37,500 nucleotides of DNA from Paratrimastix pyriformis. Taxonomy: Eukaryota > Preaxostyla > Paratrimastigidae. Positions 1 through 26,049 of the stretch are shown here, one piece after another; within the stretch, counting starts at the first letter, position 1, and each line of letters begins with the position of its first letter. The notes beneath the pieces are model-generated. The model made no database searches, was not told the DNA's origin, and worked only from the letters and a program-made list of their open reading frames with translations. A program made the translations under genes and the position numbers. Location of the stretch: the NCBI GenBank assembly GCA_027972325.1, contig JAPMOS010000099.1, positions 52,501 to 90,000 on the forward strand, given 5' to 3'.

Positions 1-3000
1 CTCGAGCCCTTCTTGCTGCGGCTAAGGGGTCTCAGCCTGAAAAGCCTTCTGGAGATCTTTCCAATCAAGCGGCCAAACCGGCTGCTTCGGCTGAACCCCC
101 TGCCACCCCTCAAGCGTCGCGTGCGAAACAACATCCTCGTTCTCCCGGCACTCCTGAATCGGACGCTTCTTTCGATGCCGAAGTGCATCATCGTGCCAAT
201 ACTCGCCCTAGTCCTCCGGGATCGCCCGAATCCGCCTCTGTTGAACAAGTCCAAGGGCCTGCTCAGGCTGCTGCTGCGCATTTTGGAGCCCCCGATATGC
301 AACACCCCGCTCCTTCTGCTGAGCCAGAGCGGGCCGCCACTGAGCCGGTCACCCGGGTGGGTGCCCCTTCCCATCCGGCTGCAGTTCCAAAGGCTGCTCC
401 CGGGTCCCGTGCCCCACGTTCCGCTTCCTCTGCTCGTCCTGGACCCCCGCCCGACGTTCGCCCCCCGCCGCCCCCGTTCGCCCAGTTGCATATTCCGTCC
501 ACCCTCCCGTTTGGCAAAGTGGTTCCTTTCGCTCACGAATTCCGTGCCAAGCTGGAGTCCCTCTGTGGGAAGATCCGTGAGGACGATCCCACGGAGGTCG
601 AGGTGGATGAGGCAACCGCCGCCCTGTTGGCGGTTGCCGCCCAGACGGTGGGTGTTCCGAGGCGGAAGCTTTCTACCGGCCAAGCCAGGTTGGCCGTCCC
701 CCGGGCCGAGGCCCTGGTTGCGCTGGGTCGCGCCGCCGACGCTGTTCGGGTCATCAAGGGCGCCGACTTGGAGCCTTTGACCCCCCAGCAGCAGTTGGAC
801 GCCCTCGGTGCCCTCCATCACCCCGCCCCCTTGCACGTTGCCCCCGATTACCTGCGCCAGTACTTCAATCCCACCCCCACGCAGCCCGGACGAGTCGGCG
901 CCGCACTTCAGCGACCGCGATGTCAGGCGCGCCTTGTTCGGCTTCAAGCACGGGGCCGCTGCGGGTCCGAGTGGCTTGGCCCCCGACCACATCCGCAGCG
1001 CGGTCCGCAAAGATCCTGCCATCCTGCCTCTGCTCGCCGAGGCCCTGAACTTCTTCGTGAAGCGCGGGCGTCTCCCTCCGACCCTGGCCGCAGCCCGACT
1101 TGTCGCGATCCCGAAGCCCAAAGGAGGCACGCGACCGATTGGAATCAGCGAGACCCTTTGCAGGCTCGCCATGAGGCTGCTGGTTCGGCGTTTCGAGGGG
1201 GTGACGAGGGAGAGGCTTTCACCCTTCCAGTTTGGTGTGTCCGTCAAGGAGGGTGCGCCCCTCATGGCATGCATCTCAGCGTCCGTCGTGGAGGCGTGCG
1301 AGGCGGGTCGGCAGCCCTACTGCCTTGTGGCTGTCGACCTCCGCAACGCGTTCCAAGCCCCTTCGCGCGAGGCGGTGCCCCTGGCCGCTCAGCGCGTCGG
1401 GTGGAGCCAACCGGCTGTCAAGCTGGTCCAAGGTCTGTACGCTAACGAGGCCCTGTTCTCCGGTGGGGAGAGGGTCCCTAATGCAAGAGGAGTCCGCCAG
1501 GGATGCCCGGCGAGCCCCCCCTTGTTTGCAGGGATTCTCGACCCAGCCCTACAGGTCCTCGAGGCCGACAAGGCAATTCCGAGGCTCATGCTCCCGGGAG
1601 AGGGCTTGGGCCTGGTCGTCCCTCGCGTTCTGAGCTACTTTGATGACATTCTCCTGTTGGCACCTTCTCCCGACGTTGCCCAGCACCTTCTGGGTCTCCT
1701 GCGCACCCTCATCACTCCCCTGGGTTTCGAGATCAGCCCCGAGAAGTGTTGGGTCCTCTCCAATGCCCTCGACCCCAAAGTCCGCCTGGTCCCTGGCGGG
1801 CTTCCTCTACCCGTCCGTCGCCTGGCGGATGGGGTGACGGTTCTCGGGGTCCCCTTCGGCCCGGCGTGCAAGGTGGCCGAGGTGGTGGCCAAGAAGGCTG
1901 AGGGCGCCCTGGAGCTGGCTCGCAAGCTCGCTGAGCTGTCGTCGCAGTCGTTCATCCTGCTCCTTCGCCTCTGCGTGTTGCCCAAGCTGACCTATCTTCT
2001 TAGGACCACGGCCTGCTCCCCGGCCCAGAGGGTGGTCTTGGGCCGTTTCGATGCCTCCCTTCGCCTCCTCGTCAAGGAGAAGCTTGGCCTCCCGCTCCTG
2101 CCTGCGGGGCAGCCCCCCTCCTTGTTCGATGATGGGATCTCATTGCCTCCTTCGGAGGGTGGGCTGGGCCTCCCCCCTCTGTGTGACTCACAGGAGGCCA
2201 TGCAGGTCGGGGGCCTCATCTCGCTCTTCAACGCCGTCGAGGACCTTTCACCTCGGCTGTCGACGCTTCTTGCCGGGATCGCCAAGCTGGAAGGACCCAG
2301 CTTCGTGGGGACTCCTCCGCACCGCTGCCAAGAGTTTCTCGATTCGTCGGGAGGCTCCGGCCAAACCTTGCGCGGCTCTGCCGCGTTTTGTGGTGCAGAT
2401 GGGAAGACCCTGCGAGGCCAGGTTCAGCACAGTCTTCTGGCGGATCGGCACAAGGCTGCGGCCGCCAAGGCTCTTGCGCGCCTCCCCCCCGGGCCGGCTC
2501 GCAACATGAGGCTCTCTTCGGTGAACCCCGCTACCACTGCCCTCCTCGCCGCCTTTCCCTCGAATCTCCTCAGGCTCTCGGATGCAGACTTCACAGCCCT
2601 GGTCATGCGCCTGGCCGGAGCCGCCTGCGCTCCCTCCATCCATGCCATCTTCTCGGGCCCCTTCGGACCTGAGAAGTGCCCCGTCTGCAAGAAGGACATC
2701 GCCCAGGGCCACGAGCGCCTCTGCAAGTGTGCTCGCAACCTCTACTACAAGCGCCACAACAACGTGCGATCCATCCTGGTGTCCCTCCTGCACACCACGC
2801 CCGGCTGCATCGTCCGGGCCGAGCAATCCTTGGACTACGGCCCCAAGCTGGCGCCGTGGGACCCGTCCCGCGCGTGCCCCAAGGCGAAGGTGCGCCGCCC
2901 CGACATCTCCTTCACCTTCGTCTCCGGAGGGGTGCACTACCTCGACCTGGTAGTAGCCGAGCCCCTGGCCGTCTCCCACTCCGCCGCCGCCGCCCGAGGG

Positions 3001-3612
3001 GACGTGCCGAGCCAGGCCGAGGCACAGAAGGAGACCGAGTACAAGGAATGGTGCGCGAAGAACCCGGGCAACCTCTGGCCCTTCGGCATCACGGTGGTCG
3101 CTCAGCTTGGCCCCAAGGCCGAGAAGTTCTTCCACCTGGTGGGTGAGGCGCACCGCAAGGCCGAGCGGACCTTCAACCGCTCCTTCTGGCTGGCTCGCAT
3201 TGCTGCCACGCTGGCCCGCTGGGGTGCGGCGCTCGAGGAGACCTGGGCCCAGGCCGCCACCGCCCACCACAAGAGCACGGGCCTGGCATGCTTCAACGTG
3301 GCTCTCGACCAGCACAAGATGGAGAGCGACCCCAACGCCAAGATGGGCTAAAACGGCGAGTGGGGTAAAATCCTTTCTTTTTGTCCCTTTTCTTGAAATG
3401 AATCCTCTTCTTTTCCTTTTGTATCGTCTCTTCTTCCCTCTCTTTCTTTCTTCCCTCACCCCTTTCATCGTTCTTCTCCGGCAATTGCCCCATTGTCCCC
3501 GGGCCAACACGTTTTTCCCCCCTGTCAACGAGATCGGCCATTCAGTCAGTCTCGTGTTCATCCTCATGAACTTGAGCGGAACATGAGCAAGAAGGTGAAA
3601 GAAAAAAAAAAA
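1..3612 (+). mobile_element. R2-like non-LTR retrotransposon (LINE), 5' end outside the window
   Basis: The body of a LINE with a single long polyprotein ORF (Pro/Ala-rich N-terminal part, reverse transcriptase, CCHC zinc knuckle, restriction-like endonuclease), followed by a pyrimidine-rich 3' UTR. The left window edge cuts the element, so 5' UTR and start codon are not visible. The 3' boundary is uncertain; I place it at the A-rich stretch near 3598-3612 because gene A's last exon begins at 3728 on the other strand. No target-site duplication can be checked with one end missing. The domain order RT, CCHC, PD-D nuclease is that of the R2/NeSL/HERO superfamily, many of which insert at specific sites. 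Confidence 0.8.
3..3351 (+). CDS. LINE polyprotein: reverse transcriptase plus restriction-like endonuclease (one frame change)
   Basis: The ORF is open from base 3 to about 880, then continues in another frame (RT frame, codon phase of 808) to a TAA at 3349-3351. The change falls in the C-rich stretch at about 875-890; it could be a one-base indel, a sequencing error in a homopolymer, or programmed shifting. The first part is Ala/Pro/Gln-rich, then a moderately conserved linker (residues PDYLRQYF) leads into the RT. RT landmarks: AAGPSGL near 958, VAVDLRNAF near 1327, GVRQGCPASP near 1488 and the catalytic YFDD at 1636-1647. C-terminally, CPVC...H...C (from 2677) is the zinc knuckle and RPD-x13-D (2895-2946) with a following VAEP is the PD-(D/E)xK-type nuclease core. 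Such enzymes nick genomic DNA and prime reverse transcription from the nick. No APE nuclease is visible. Confidence 0.8.
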
Positions 3613-3727
3613 CGGAAAAACCCCCATCGAATCGGGCGACCCCAATTCGGAGGGGAAACGAAAGAAAAAAGGTTTTGCACGAAAAAGACGAGAGAAACAA
3701 AGTCGGTTTTGATGCCGATGGCCTCGC
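3352..3727. other. Spacer between LINE stop and gene A stop
   Basis: This 376-bp stretch holds the LINE 3' UTR (CTTTC-rich, 3370-3480), an A-rich tract at 3598-3612 and the 3' flank of gene A read from the other strand. I see no gene in it. Confidence 0.6.
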
Positions 3728-6626
<2,899 letters not shown>

Positions 6627-6793
6627 TTTTGATACCAAAAGGAAAAACTTCTCTATACAGACGCTGCCCAGAGGGAGACTGAGGAGGCAGAACACGCTGG
6701 GTGGTGGTGGAATCGGGGTGGGAAGAAGACATCGAACTGGTGGTGTGTACCGAGGAGCACTCGGTTATTTTTGACTCGCCGGCGTTGCGGGCG
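6627..6793. promoter_or_regulatory. Short divergent promoter of gene A and INTS9
   Basis: Only 167 bp separate the ATG of gene A (minus) from the ATG chosen for INTS9 (plus), so both 5' UTRs and both promoters must share it. No TATA box is obvious. An AAAAGGAAAAACTTC stretch lies at about 6637-6652. Inferred from gene geometry alone. Confidence 0.45.
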
Positions 6794-18522
<11,729 letters not shown>

Positions 18523-18882
18523 ATTTCAGATTTGTGGGTGACGGTCGTTTTTTAAAAACAAGTACTTTGAAATTCCTCCATTTCTGAGTGCGCCCGATCC
18601 CAACCTGAGGTCCCACAAAAAAAAAAAGTTTGAATTCCTCCGAAAAAGATAAAAGATGATCTCACCCGGATTCGAACCGGGGACCTTGAGTGTGTTAAAC
18701 TCACGTGATAACCAACTACACCATGAGATCGTTAGATCCAACCGTGCCAGGGACACCGCTCCACCACCATAAACATAAACCCTCGCCTTCACACAAGAGC
18801 GCCGGCCAAACTGAGCTCAGTTAGGTTGCGCCAAAAATGCCTGAGAGTGATAGGGCATCGTTGCGCCAAAAATCGAGAATAC
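18523..18882. other. Intergenic spacer between INTS9 and the LRR gene
   Basis: Convergent 3' flanks of 360 bp. Besides tRNA-Val it holds repeated GAATTCCTCC (18568, 18631) and TTGCGCCAAAAAT (18826, 18860) motifs and an A11 run at 18617. No gene other than the tRNA is seen. Confidence 0.6.
18657..18730 (-). tRNA. tRNA-Val (anticodon AAC), second copy
   Basis: Sequence identical over all 74 bases to the gene at 13215-13288, with different outer flanks except for a shared AAAGATGATCTCA junction at the 3' side. Lies between the convergent INTS9 and LRR genes. Confidence 0.95.
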
Positions 18883-21276
18883 CTAAAACTCGCAGGGCCG
18901 CCAAAACCGAAATGCCCGGCGACTTCCAGCGGGGAGACCAAACGCCGAGTGGTCGTCCCTCTCGCCGTCGCCCGTCACCCAGACGAGGTTGGGCCAAGCG
19001 CCTTCCGCGGAGAGGCTCAGCTTGGTGGCACGCGCCACGTCGATGCTCTCCAGCCCGGCCCCGGCGTGCAGCCGCACCTCGACGGCCTTCTCCGTGACCA
19101 CGAGCGAGCGGACCCAGGGCGGCAGGGTCACCTCCAGCGGGAGGGTCTTTGCCGGGCCGCGGACCAGCAGGGTCAAGTCGATGAGCGGATGGCCGTGGGC
19201 GGCATCCAGGATCTGGGGGACGACAGCCGGCAGCCAGGGCACCACTAGGCGCAGCTGACTCAGGGCAGGCAGGCAGGCCAGAGTTGCAGCGAGCGTCGAG
19301 AGGCTGTCGGTGTGGCATTCGAAGGTGAGCCGGCGAAGGTCGGGGGCCGTCCAGCGGTCGCAGGGCTGAGAGGCGCGGGTCTCCAGGTGACAGTCACGCA
19401 GCCGGGGCGTGACGACGGCCAGCGGGGGCATCTGCTTGGCCTTCAGGTGGAGGCGGACCAGACTGGGGCCCTCAATTCGCAGGATGTGCTGGGGATGCGC
19501 CTGGAAGAACCGCAGGGTGAGCACCCGAAGAACGGGGCTGCACTGGAGCTGCAGGCCGGTTGGCCCGGTGGTGGTGATGGCGTCGAGGTGAGTCAGATGG
19601 GGGAGCATGGCGCCCGAACACAGGTCGGAGAGGAGAGGGAGGTGGGTGGGGTCGACCAGGGCGATACCTGTGGCGGCGAGGAGAAGTGCGAAACAAGGAG
19701 GAGTGTGGGTCTGTGTCACAACGGGCGACGGGAAGGCGTGGGGGTACCGTTCTCGTCGCCAAGGGGCGGACCTTTCAAGGTGGTGAGGTTGGGCACAAGG
19801 GCAAGCGCGGCCCGGATGATGGGAAGGGCTGATATTGGGTAATTCCGCGAGTTGTCATGGTGATGTTCGATGATGAGAGTCTGGAGCTGGTCAAACCGCT
19901 CGGCGAAATCCAGTCGCCGCATGGAAGGCTGGAGAAGCATGGAAAGCATTTGGTGAGCAACAAGCCAGTCCATGGGGTATGGTGGAACAGGACAAACAGA
20001 CCAGTCGTTCCCGATAATCGCGCAGAGTCAGCGAGCGGAGCGCGGGGCAGTGCAGGTCCCCGATCCGGGCGACCCGGTCCTCGACACACAGATCCAGGCT
20101 CTCCAACAGGGGCGCTTCCAACTGTCTCAGATCCAGGGTCTCAGGGCCTGGCCCACGGAGCACGGCCAGATGACGCAGTCGGGGAGCGAAAAGACGAATC
20201 TCGGGGGTGCGATCGTTGGCGTACAAAGTGGCCCGCTCCAGCGTTTCCCAGCAGCGGGCGTCCGGCGGGCACCCGACCGCAGGGCCCGCAAACTCCACCA
20301 GGCGCGGCATTGACACAGGCAAGCCGCCCCAGGAATCGGGAAGAACAGCCCGACGGAGGTGCAGGGCCAACTCCGCAAAGACGCGTTCGTGCAGGCAGCC
20401 GACTGACTCCTCAAGCCCCGTCAGCAGTTCAAAGTGGACGGACGGGGAGGGGTGGGCGAGGGCCCGGAGTCGGTCCGGGTGGGGCATCAAGGAGAAGTCA
20501 AGTGGGATCGGACGCCCAAAGACAGTTCCGGTGGCCCGGGGCGCTTTGAGAACCTGGAGACAGGGCAGGAAGGGCAGAACGGCATTGAGCGAGGCCACGT
20601 CTACGGGTATGTCATCCATGGTCAGGTCGACCAACTCGGGACACCCGGCAAGCTGAGCGCACGAGAAACTCTCTCGTGAATTCGTCGGGTCTTGTCGAGA
20701 GGAGGGTCGTCGCACCGTCCCAAAGTGGAGGGTGCGTAGGCGGGGGCAGGCCGGACAGAGCATCGCAAGCACCGGGCCCGCGGCGCCCTCATCGGGCGGG
20801 TGGAAGGTCACACTGAAGTGCTCAAGCGCGGGCAGGTGGCCAAGGATCCGATGCAGGGCTCCCAAGCTGAGTCCCGCCAGCGAGCGGATGGTCAGCGACC
20901 GGAGGGTGCCGCCCAGCCCCCCACCGAAGGCGGCATCCACCCAGCCGGCGAAGGAGGCCTCCTCGCGTCCACAGCACGTCAGCGAGCGGCCCGAGGGAAG
21001 CGCAAGGGAGCGCAACGTGTTTTGGCAGGGTGCCATGAGGGACACCAGGGTGTCGGGACGAAGGACGGGCGCATACCTCTGGCTATCGGGTACGGATCTT
21101 TGCACGAAGAGGGTGTGAAAGCCCGATGAAGTGGCAGTATGTTTCCACGGGCCAGTCGGATATCTGAGTAAGGTGATGGAGCACATCGCTTGGAAGGCTC
21201 TCGAACTGTGTAAAAAAAGCAGCGGTCAATTTTTTTGTTTTTTTGTGTTGTTATGGTTCGCGGCGTCGCAGACCAT
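18883..21276 (-). CDS. F-box-like / leucine-rich protein (4 exons, one frame change)
   Basis: Exons (minus): 21276-21274 (the ATG alone), 21205-20002, 19928-19772, 19667-18883; about 715 residues. The intron directly after the start codon begins GTCTGC and ends ACACAG, and joins ATG to a segment starting FESLPSDVLHHL with YCHFIGLSHPLRAKI following, an F-box-like N-terminal helix pair. About 37 codons on, near 21085-21110, the frame changes by one base into the long downstream frame; this is an indel, a sequencing error or a sign of decay. The rest shows irregular leucine-rich repeats: TLRSLALPSG, TLRSLTIRSLAGL, PRLRTLHFG, PELVDLTMDD, PRLRHLAVL, LRSLTLRDY, PSLVRLHLKA, PDLRRLTFEC. Such proteins are often SCF-type substrate receptors, but the F-box call is weak. 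Two further introns (GTCTGT, GTCCGC) have matching phases. If the F-box segment is not used, the first Met is at 21186. Confidence 0.6.
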
Positions 21277-21844
21277 TTCTGTTTGGCCGCAAAAGGAGAA
21301 ACCGGCGAGCCGCGAGAACCTCCGCGAGATAGTCCCAAAACCAGACACTGGCTCGACTCTCGCGTGAAACCATCCAGGGGTGAAAGAAATCATCACAAAA
21401 GGTTCCTCAATTCCCCACACTCCGGTCGGCATCACCCTCGTTAGTTTCGGCTTGGATCTGTTGACATCCGGCATGGTCCCTAATGCATCACTCGACGCCT
21501 CTCCTACGTGCTGCCGCCAGGTGCCAGCCGGCCGTTCGTTCTGAAAACCAATGTTCCGGCAATGAAGACATCACCTCCCTCCCCCCTCCTCCTCGCAATG
21601 GGGGGCAGAGAGTGACTGTGTTTTCTGTTGTTGGAGGAGGAGGGGAAAAAACAAACAAACGAAAATCTCTAAGATCTAGGGGGGGGGGGGGGGGGGGGGC
21701 GACGGAGCGGAAGGGAGAAATATACAGTCAGTTTGAGGGGGCTCAACATTAGCACAAGAGAGACTTACGGTGTGGGTGGGTGGGTGGGTGGGAGGGGATG
21801 TCACAGCTGGCGAGGAAGGGCTGATCCCTGAATCATCGGGCTTT
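21277..21844. other. Spacer upstream of the LRR gene
   Basis: Promoter side of the LRR gene and 3' flank of the kinase gene, both minus. Contains a G run of about 21 bases near 21679 and GGTGGGTGGGTG at 21773-21792. No gene is seen. Confidence 0.55.
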
Positions 21845-22270
21845 TTAAAGTTCGTGGGTGGAGGGTGGAGTCAACCCCAGGGGGAGGGATGCATTTGATG
21901 CTGCTGGGGGGGGGGGGGGAGGCTGGTGTAATCACCCCCCCGCCATCGGTCATGGAAAAGGGAAGACGCCGGGGGGGGGGATGATGGCGATGGATGTGAA
22001 AGTTGTATCTCGATGGGTGGGGGCGATGGAACCAAGAGGGGATGGTGCGGGTGATGCCTCGAGACATCTGCGTTTCTGTTTGTGTTTCAGTCGATTGATG
22101 ATGGTCAAGGGGGAGGCAGGGGGGTTGGGGTTGGGGGTTGGGGTTGGTCACCGGGCAGGAAGAGGGGAACGGTGTAGGTCTCGGACTCCCAGCTGATGGT
22201 GAGGATCGAGGGGGAGGCGGGGGGGTTGGTCCAGGGAATGGCGTTGTGCGGGGGGCCTCGTAGGGGAGGC
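21845..22270 (-). other. Kinase 3' flank with possible alternative C-terminal exons
   Basis: Two coding-like pieces follow the kinase stop at 22271: 22269-22150 reads AIPWTNPPASPSILTISWES then TVPLFLPG, and 22062-21845 is Ser/Pro/His-rich and ends in TAA. Joining from 22307 through a 37-nt GTGGCG...GAG intron would keep frame, and so would the next GTGACC...CGCAG intron. Plant DYRKP proteins stop soon after HPW, so I favour the stop at 22271 and treat these as alternative exons or UTR. Confidence 0.35.
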
Positions 22271-22858
22271 TCAGTTGATGATGGTCGATGGAGGTGGGTA
22301 CGCCACTTGGAACCAGGGATGGTGCAGGGCTTCGTAGGCGGAGGGGCTGCGGGGCGGGCGGAGAGGAACGAGGGTGAGGATGATGCTGATGATGGTTGGA
22401 TGTTGATGATGCTGATGGTGGTGGTTGGATGCTGAATGACGGGTGATGATGGGGATGATGGGGATGGTGATGGTGATGCTGATGATGATGATGATGGTGA
22501 TGATGATGCTGATGATGCTGAGGGTGATGATGATGACGCTGAGGGTGATGGTGGGTGGCTGGTGGTGGTGATGGTGGTGGTTGTGGTGGTTGTGGGCGCT
22601 GCCGAGGGAGATTGGATGCTGATTGGACGCTGGGCGATGGCTGTGCAGCCGGATGTCGAGCAAAACGATGAAGGGCCGAGAGCAGGGGAGGCGAGGGGAG
22701 GTAAGGGGGGTGACAGACCGCTTTGCGGGGTCCACCGTGAGCAGTTTGGCCACAAAATCGACAAAGAGCGCGTCGGAGCAGTGTAACCTGTGGGCAAGGT
22801 TGGTCCGCTTGGGCAACAGGATGCTGCGCACACCACCAGAGGATGATTGATGAGGATG

Positions 22859-22894
<36 letters not shown>

Positions 22895-25487
22895 GGATGA
22901 TGATGATTGGATGATGATGATTGGATGATGATGATTGGATGATGATGATTGGATGATGATGATGATTGGATGAGGATGATGATTGGATGAGGATGATGAT
23001 TGGATGAGGATGATGATTGGATGAGGATGATGATTGGATGAGTGATGATTGGATGAGGATGATGATTGGATGAGGATGATGATTGGATGATGATGATTGG
23101 ATGATGATGATGATTGGATGATGATGATGATGATGATGATTGGATGGTGATTGGATGATGATGATTGGATGATGATGATTGGATGATGATGACTGGGTGA
23201 TGGACTGTGATGATTGGATGACTGGGGATGATGATTGGAGGCCTCGGGGGGACAGCCACACATTCAGAGGGGGAGATATCACATCCAAGTGGGGATAGCC
23301 ACAGACTGGGTGGAGGATGCCTCGGGGGGGATAGCCACACATTCAGAGGGGGGGGATAGCCACACATTCAGAGGGGGGGGATAGCCACACATTCAGAGGG
23401 GGGATAGCCACACATTCAGAGGGGGGATAGCCACACATTCAGAGGGGGGGATAGCCACACATTCAGAGGGGGGGATAGCCACACATTCAGAGGGGGATAG
23501 CCACATTCAGAGGGGGGATAGCCACACATTCAGAGGGGGGATAGCCACACATTCAGAGGGGGGGATAGCCACACATTCAGAGGGGGGATAGCCACACATT
23601 CAGAGGGGGGATAGCCACATTCAGAGGGGGATAGCCACACATTCAGAGGGGGGATAGCCACACATTCAGAGGGGGGGATAGCCACACATTCAGAGGGGGG
23701 ACAGCCACACATTCAGAGGGGGGACACATTCAGAGGGGGGGATAGCCACACATTCAGAGGGGGGGGATAGCCACACATTCAGAGGGGGGATAGCCACACA
23801 TTCAGAGGGGGGATAGCCACACATTCAGAGGGGGGATAGCCACATTCAGAGGGGGATAGCCACATTCAGAGGGGGGATAGCCACACATTCAGAGGGGGGA
23901 TAGCCACATTCAGAGGGGGGATAGCCACACATTCAGAGGGGGGATAGCCACACATTCAGAGGGGGGGATAGCCACACATTCAGAGGGGGGATAGCCACAC
24001 ATTCAGAGGGGGGAGCACATTCAGAGGGGGGATAGCCACACATTCAGAGGGGGATAGCCACATTCAGAGGGGGGATAGCCACACATTCAGAGGGGGGGAT
24101 AGCCACATTCAGAGGGGGATAACCACATTCAGAGGGGGGATAGCCACATTCAGAGGGGGGATAGCCACACATTCAGAGGGGGATAGCCACACATTCAGAG
24201 GGGGGATAGCCACACATTCAGAGGGGGATAGCCACATTCAGAGGGGGGATAGCCACACATTCAGAGGGGGGGATAGCCACACATTCAGAGGGGGGGATAG
24301 CCACACATTCAGAGGGGGGATAGCCACACATTCAGAGGGGGGATAGCCACATTCAGAGGGGGGATAGCCACATTCAGAGGGGGGGATAGCCACACATTCA
24401 GAGGGGGGGGATAGCCACACATTCAGAGGGGGGGATAGCCACACATTCAGAGGGGGGATAGCCACACATTCAGAGGGGGGGATAGCCACACATTCAGAGG
24501 GGGGGATACATTCAGAGGGGGGATAGCCACATTCAGAGGGGGGGATAGCCACACATTCAGAGGGGGGGGATAGCCACACATTCAGAGGGGGGGGATAGCC
24601 ACACATTCAGAGGGGGGGGATAGCCACACATTCAGAGGGGGGGATAGCCACACATTCAGAGGGGGGATAGCCACACATTCAGAGGGGGGGATAGCCACAT
24701 TCAGAGGGGGGGATAGCCACACATTCAGAGGGGGGATAGCCACATTCAGAGGGGGGGATAGCCACACATTCAGAGGGGGGGATAGCCACACATTCAGAGG
24801 GGGGGGATAGCCACACATTCAGAGGGGGGGATAGCCACACATTCAGAGGGGGGGATAGCCACACATTCAGAGGGGGATAGCCACATTCAGAGGGGGATAG
24901 CCACACATTCAGAGGGGGGATAGCCACACATTCAGAGGGGGGGATAGCCACACATTCAGAGGGGGGGATAGCCACACATTCAGAGGGGGGGGATAGCCAC
25001 ACATTCAGAGGGGGGGGATAGCCACACATTCAGAGGGGGGGGGGGGATAGCCACGGACTGGGTGGAGGATGCCTCGGGGGGCGCGGCGGCGCCCTCGGCC
25101 ACCTCGGGCTGCTCGAAGAGGTGCCCCGACTTGGTGAAGTACTTGTTGGTGTACCGGCCCTGGGCCAGCATCTCCGCAGGGAAGGGGCCGATCATGGCTA
25201 AAGGTGATGGGGATTGGGTGAGATGTGGTGAAGTACTTGTTGGTGTACCGGCCCTGGGCCAGCATCTCCGCTGGGAAGGGGCCGATCATGGCTAAAGGTG
25301 ACGGGGTGGCGAATTGGATGGTGATCGAGATGGTGATCGAGATGATGATCAAGATGATGATCGAGATGATGATCAAGATGATTGGATGATGATGACTGGA
25401 TATGACTGGATGATGGAGGATGATGATGCTTGTTGATGCTGATGCTGATGATGCTGATGCTGATGCTGATGCTGCTGATGCTGCTGC

Positions 25488-25546
<59 letters not shown>

Positions 25547-25884
25547 CCGATGATGATGCCGATGATGATGATGATGATGGATTGGACGGACCGGTGATGC
25601 GGCCGAGGAGGGTGGGCAGGGTGTCGTTGAGGAAGAGCACACGGCCGGTCCACATCTCGGCCATGATGCAGCCCAGCGACCAGATGTCGATCTTCTGCCC
25701 ATAGGGAAGCCCCAGGATGACCTGCGACAGGAGAGGAGAGGAGAGGAGAGGATGATGGCGATGATGATGATGGCGATGATGATGGCGATGATGATGATGA
25801 TGCTCTTGGATGATGATTGGATGATTGGATGATTGGATGATGATGATGATGATTGGATGATGATTGGATGATGATTGGATGACG

Positions 25885-25964
<80 letters not shown>

Positions 25965-26003
25965 GATGATGATTGGATGATGATTGGATGATGATGATGA
26001 TGA

Positions 26004-26049
<46 letters not shown>

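Noticed and set aside
2248-3645. A 465-codon open frame on the minus strand under the LINE.
   Set aside because: It is a shadow of the reverse transcriptase/endonuclease ORF caused by high GC content; no motif supports it.
6701-6793. Upstream extension of the INTS9 reading frame to GTG codons at 6701.
   Set aside because: There is no in-frame ATG before 6794, and the protein from 6794 already aligns with the INTS9 N-terminus.
23530-25029. Open frames reading [16 protein letters not shown] on the minus strand.
   Set aside because: The repeat unit varies between 21 and 24 bp, so frames shift constantly, and the array lies between two kinase exons with matching phase.
23330-25050. Regularly spaced short repeats that resemble a CRISPR array.
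   Set aside because: There are no unique spacers; the whole unit repeats head to tail, and the context is a eukaryotic intron.
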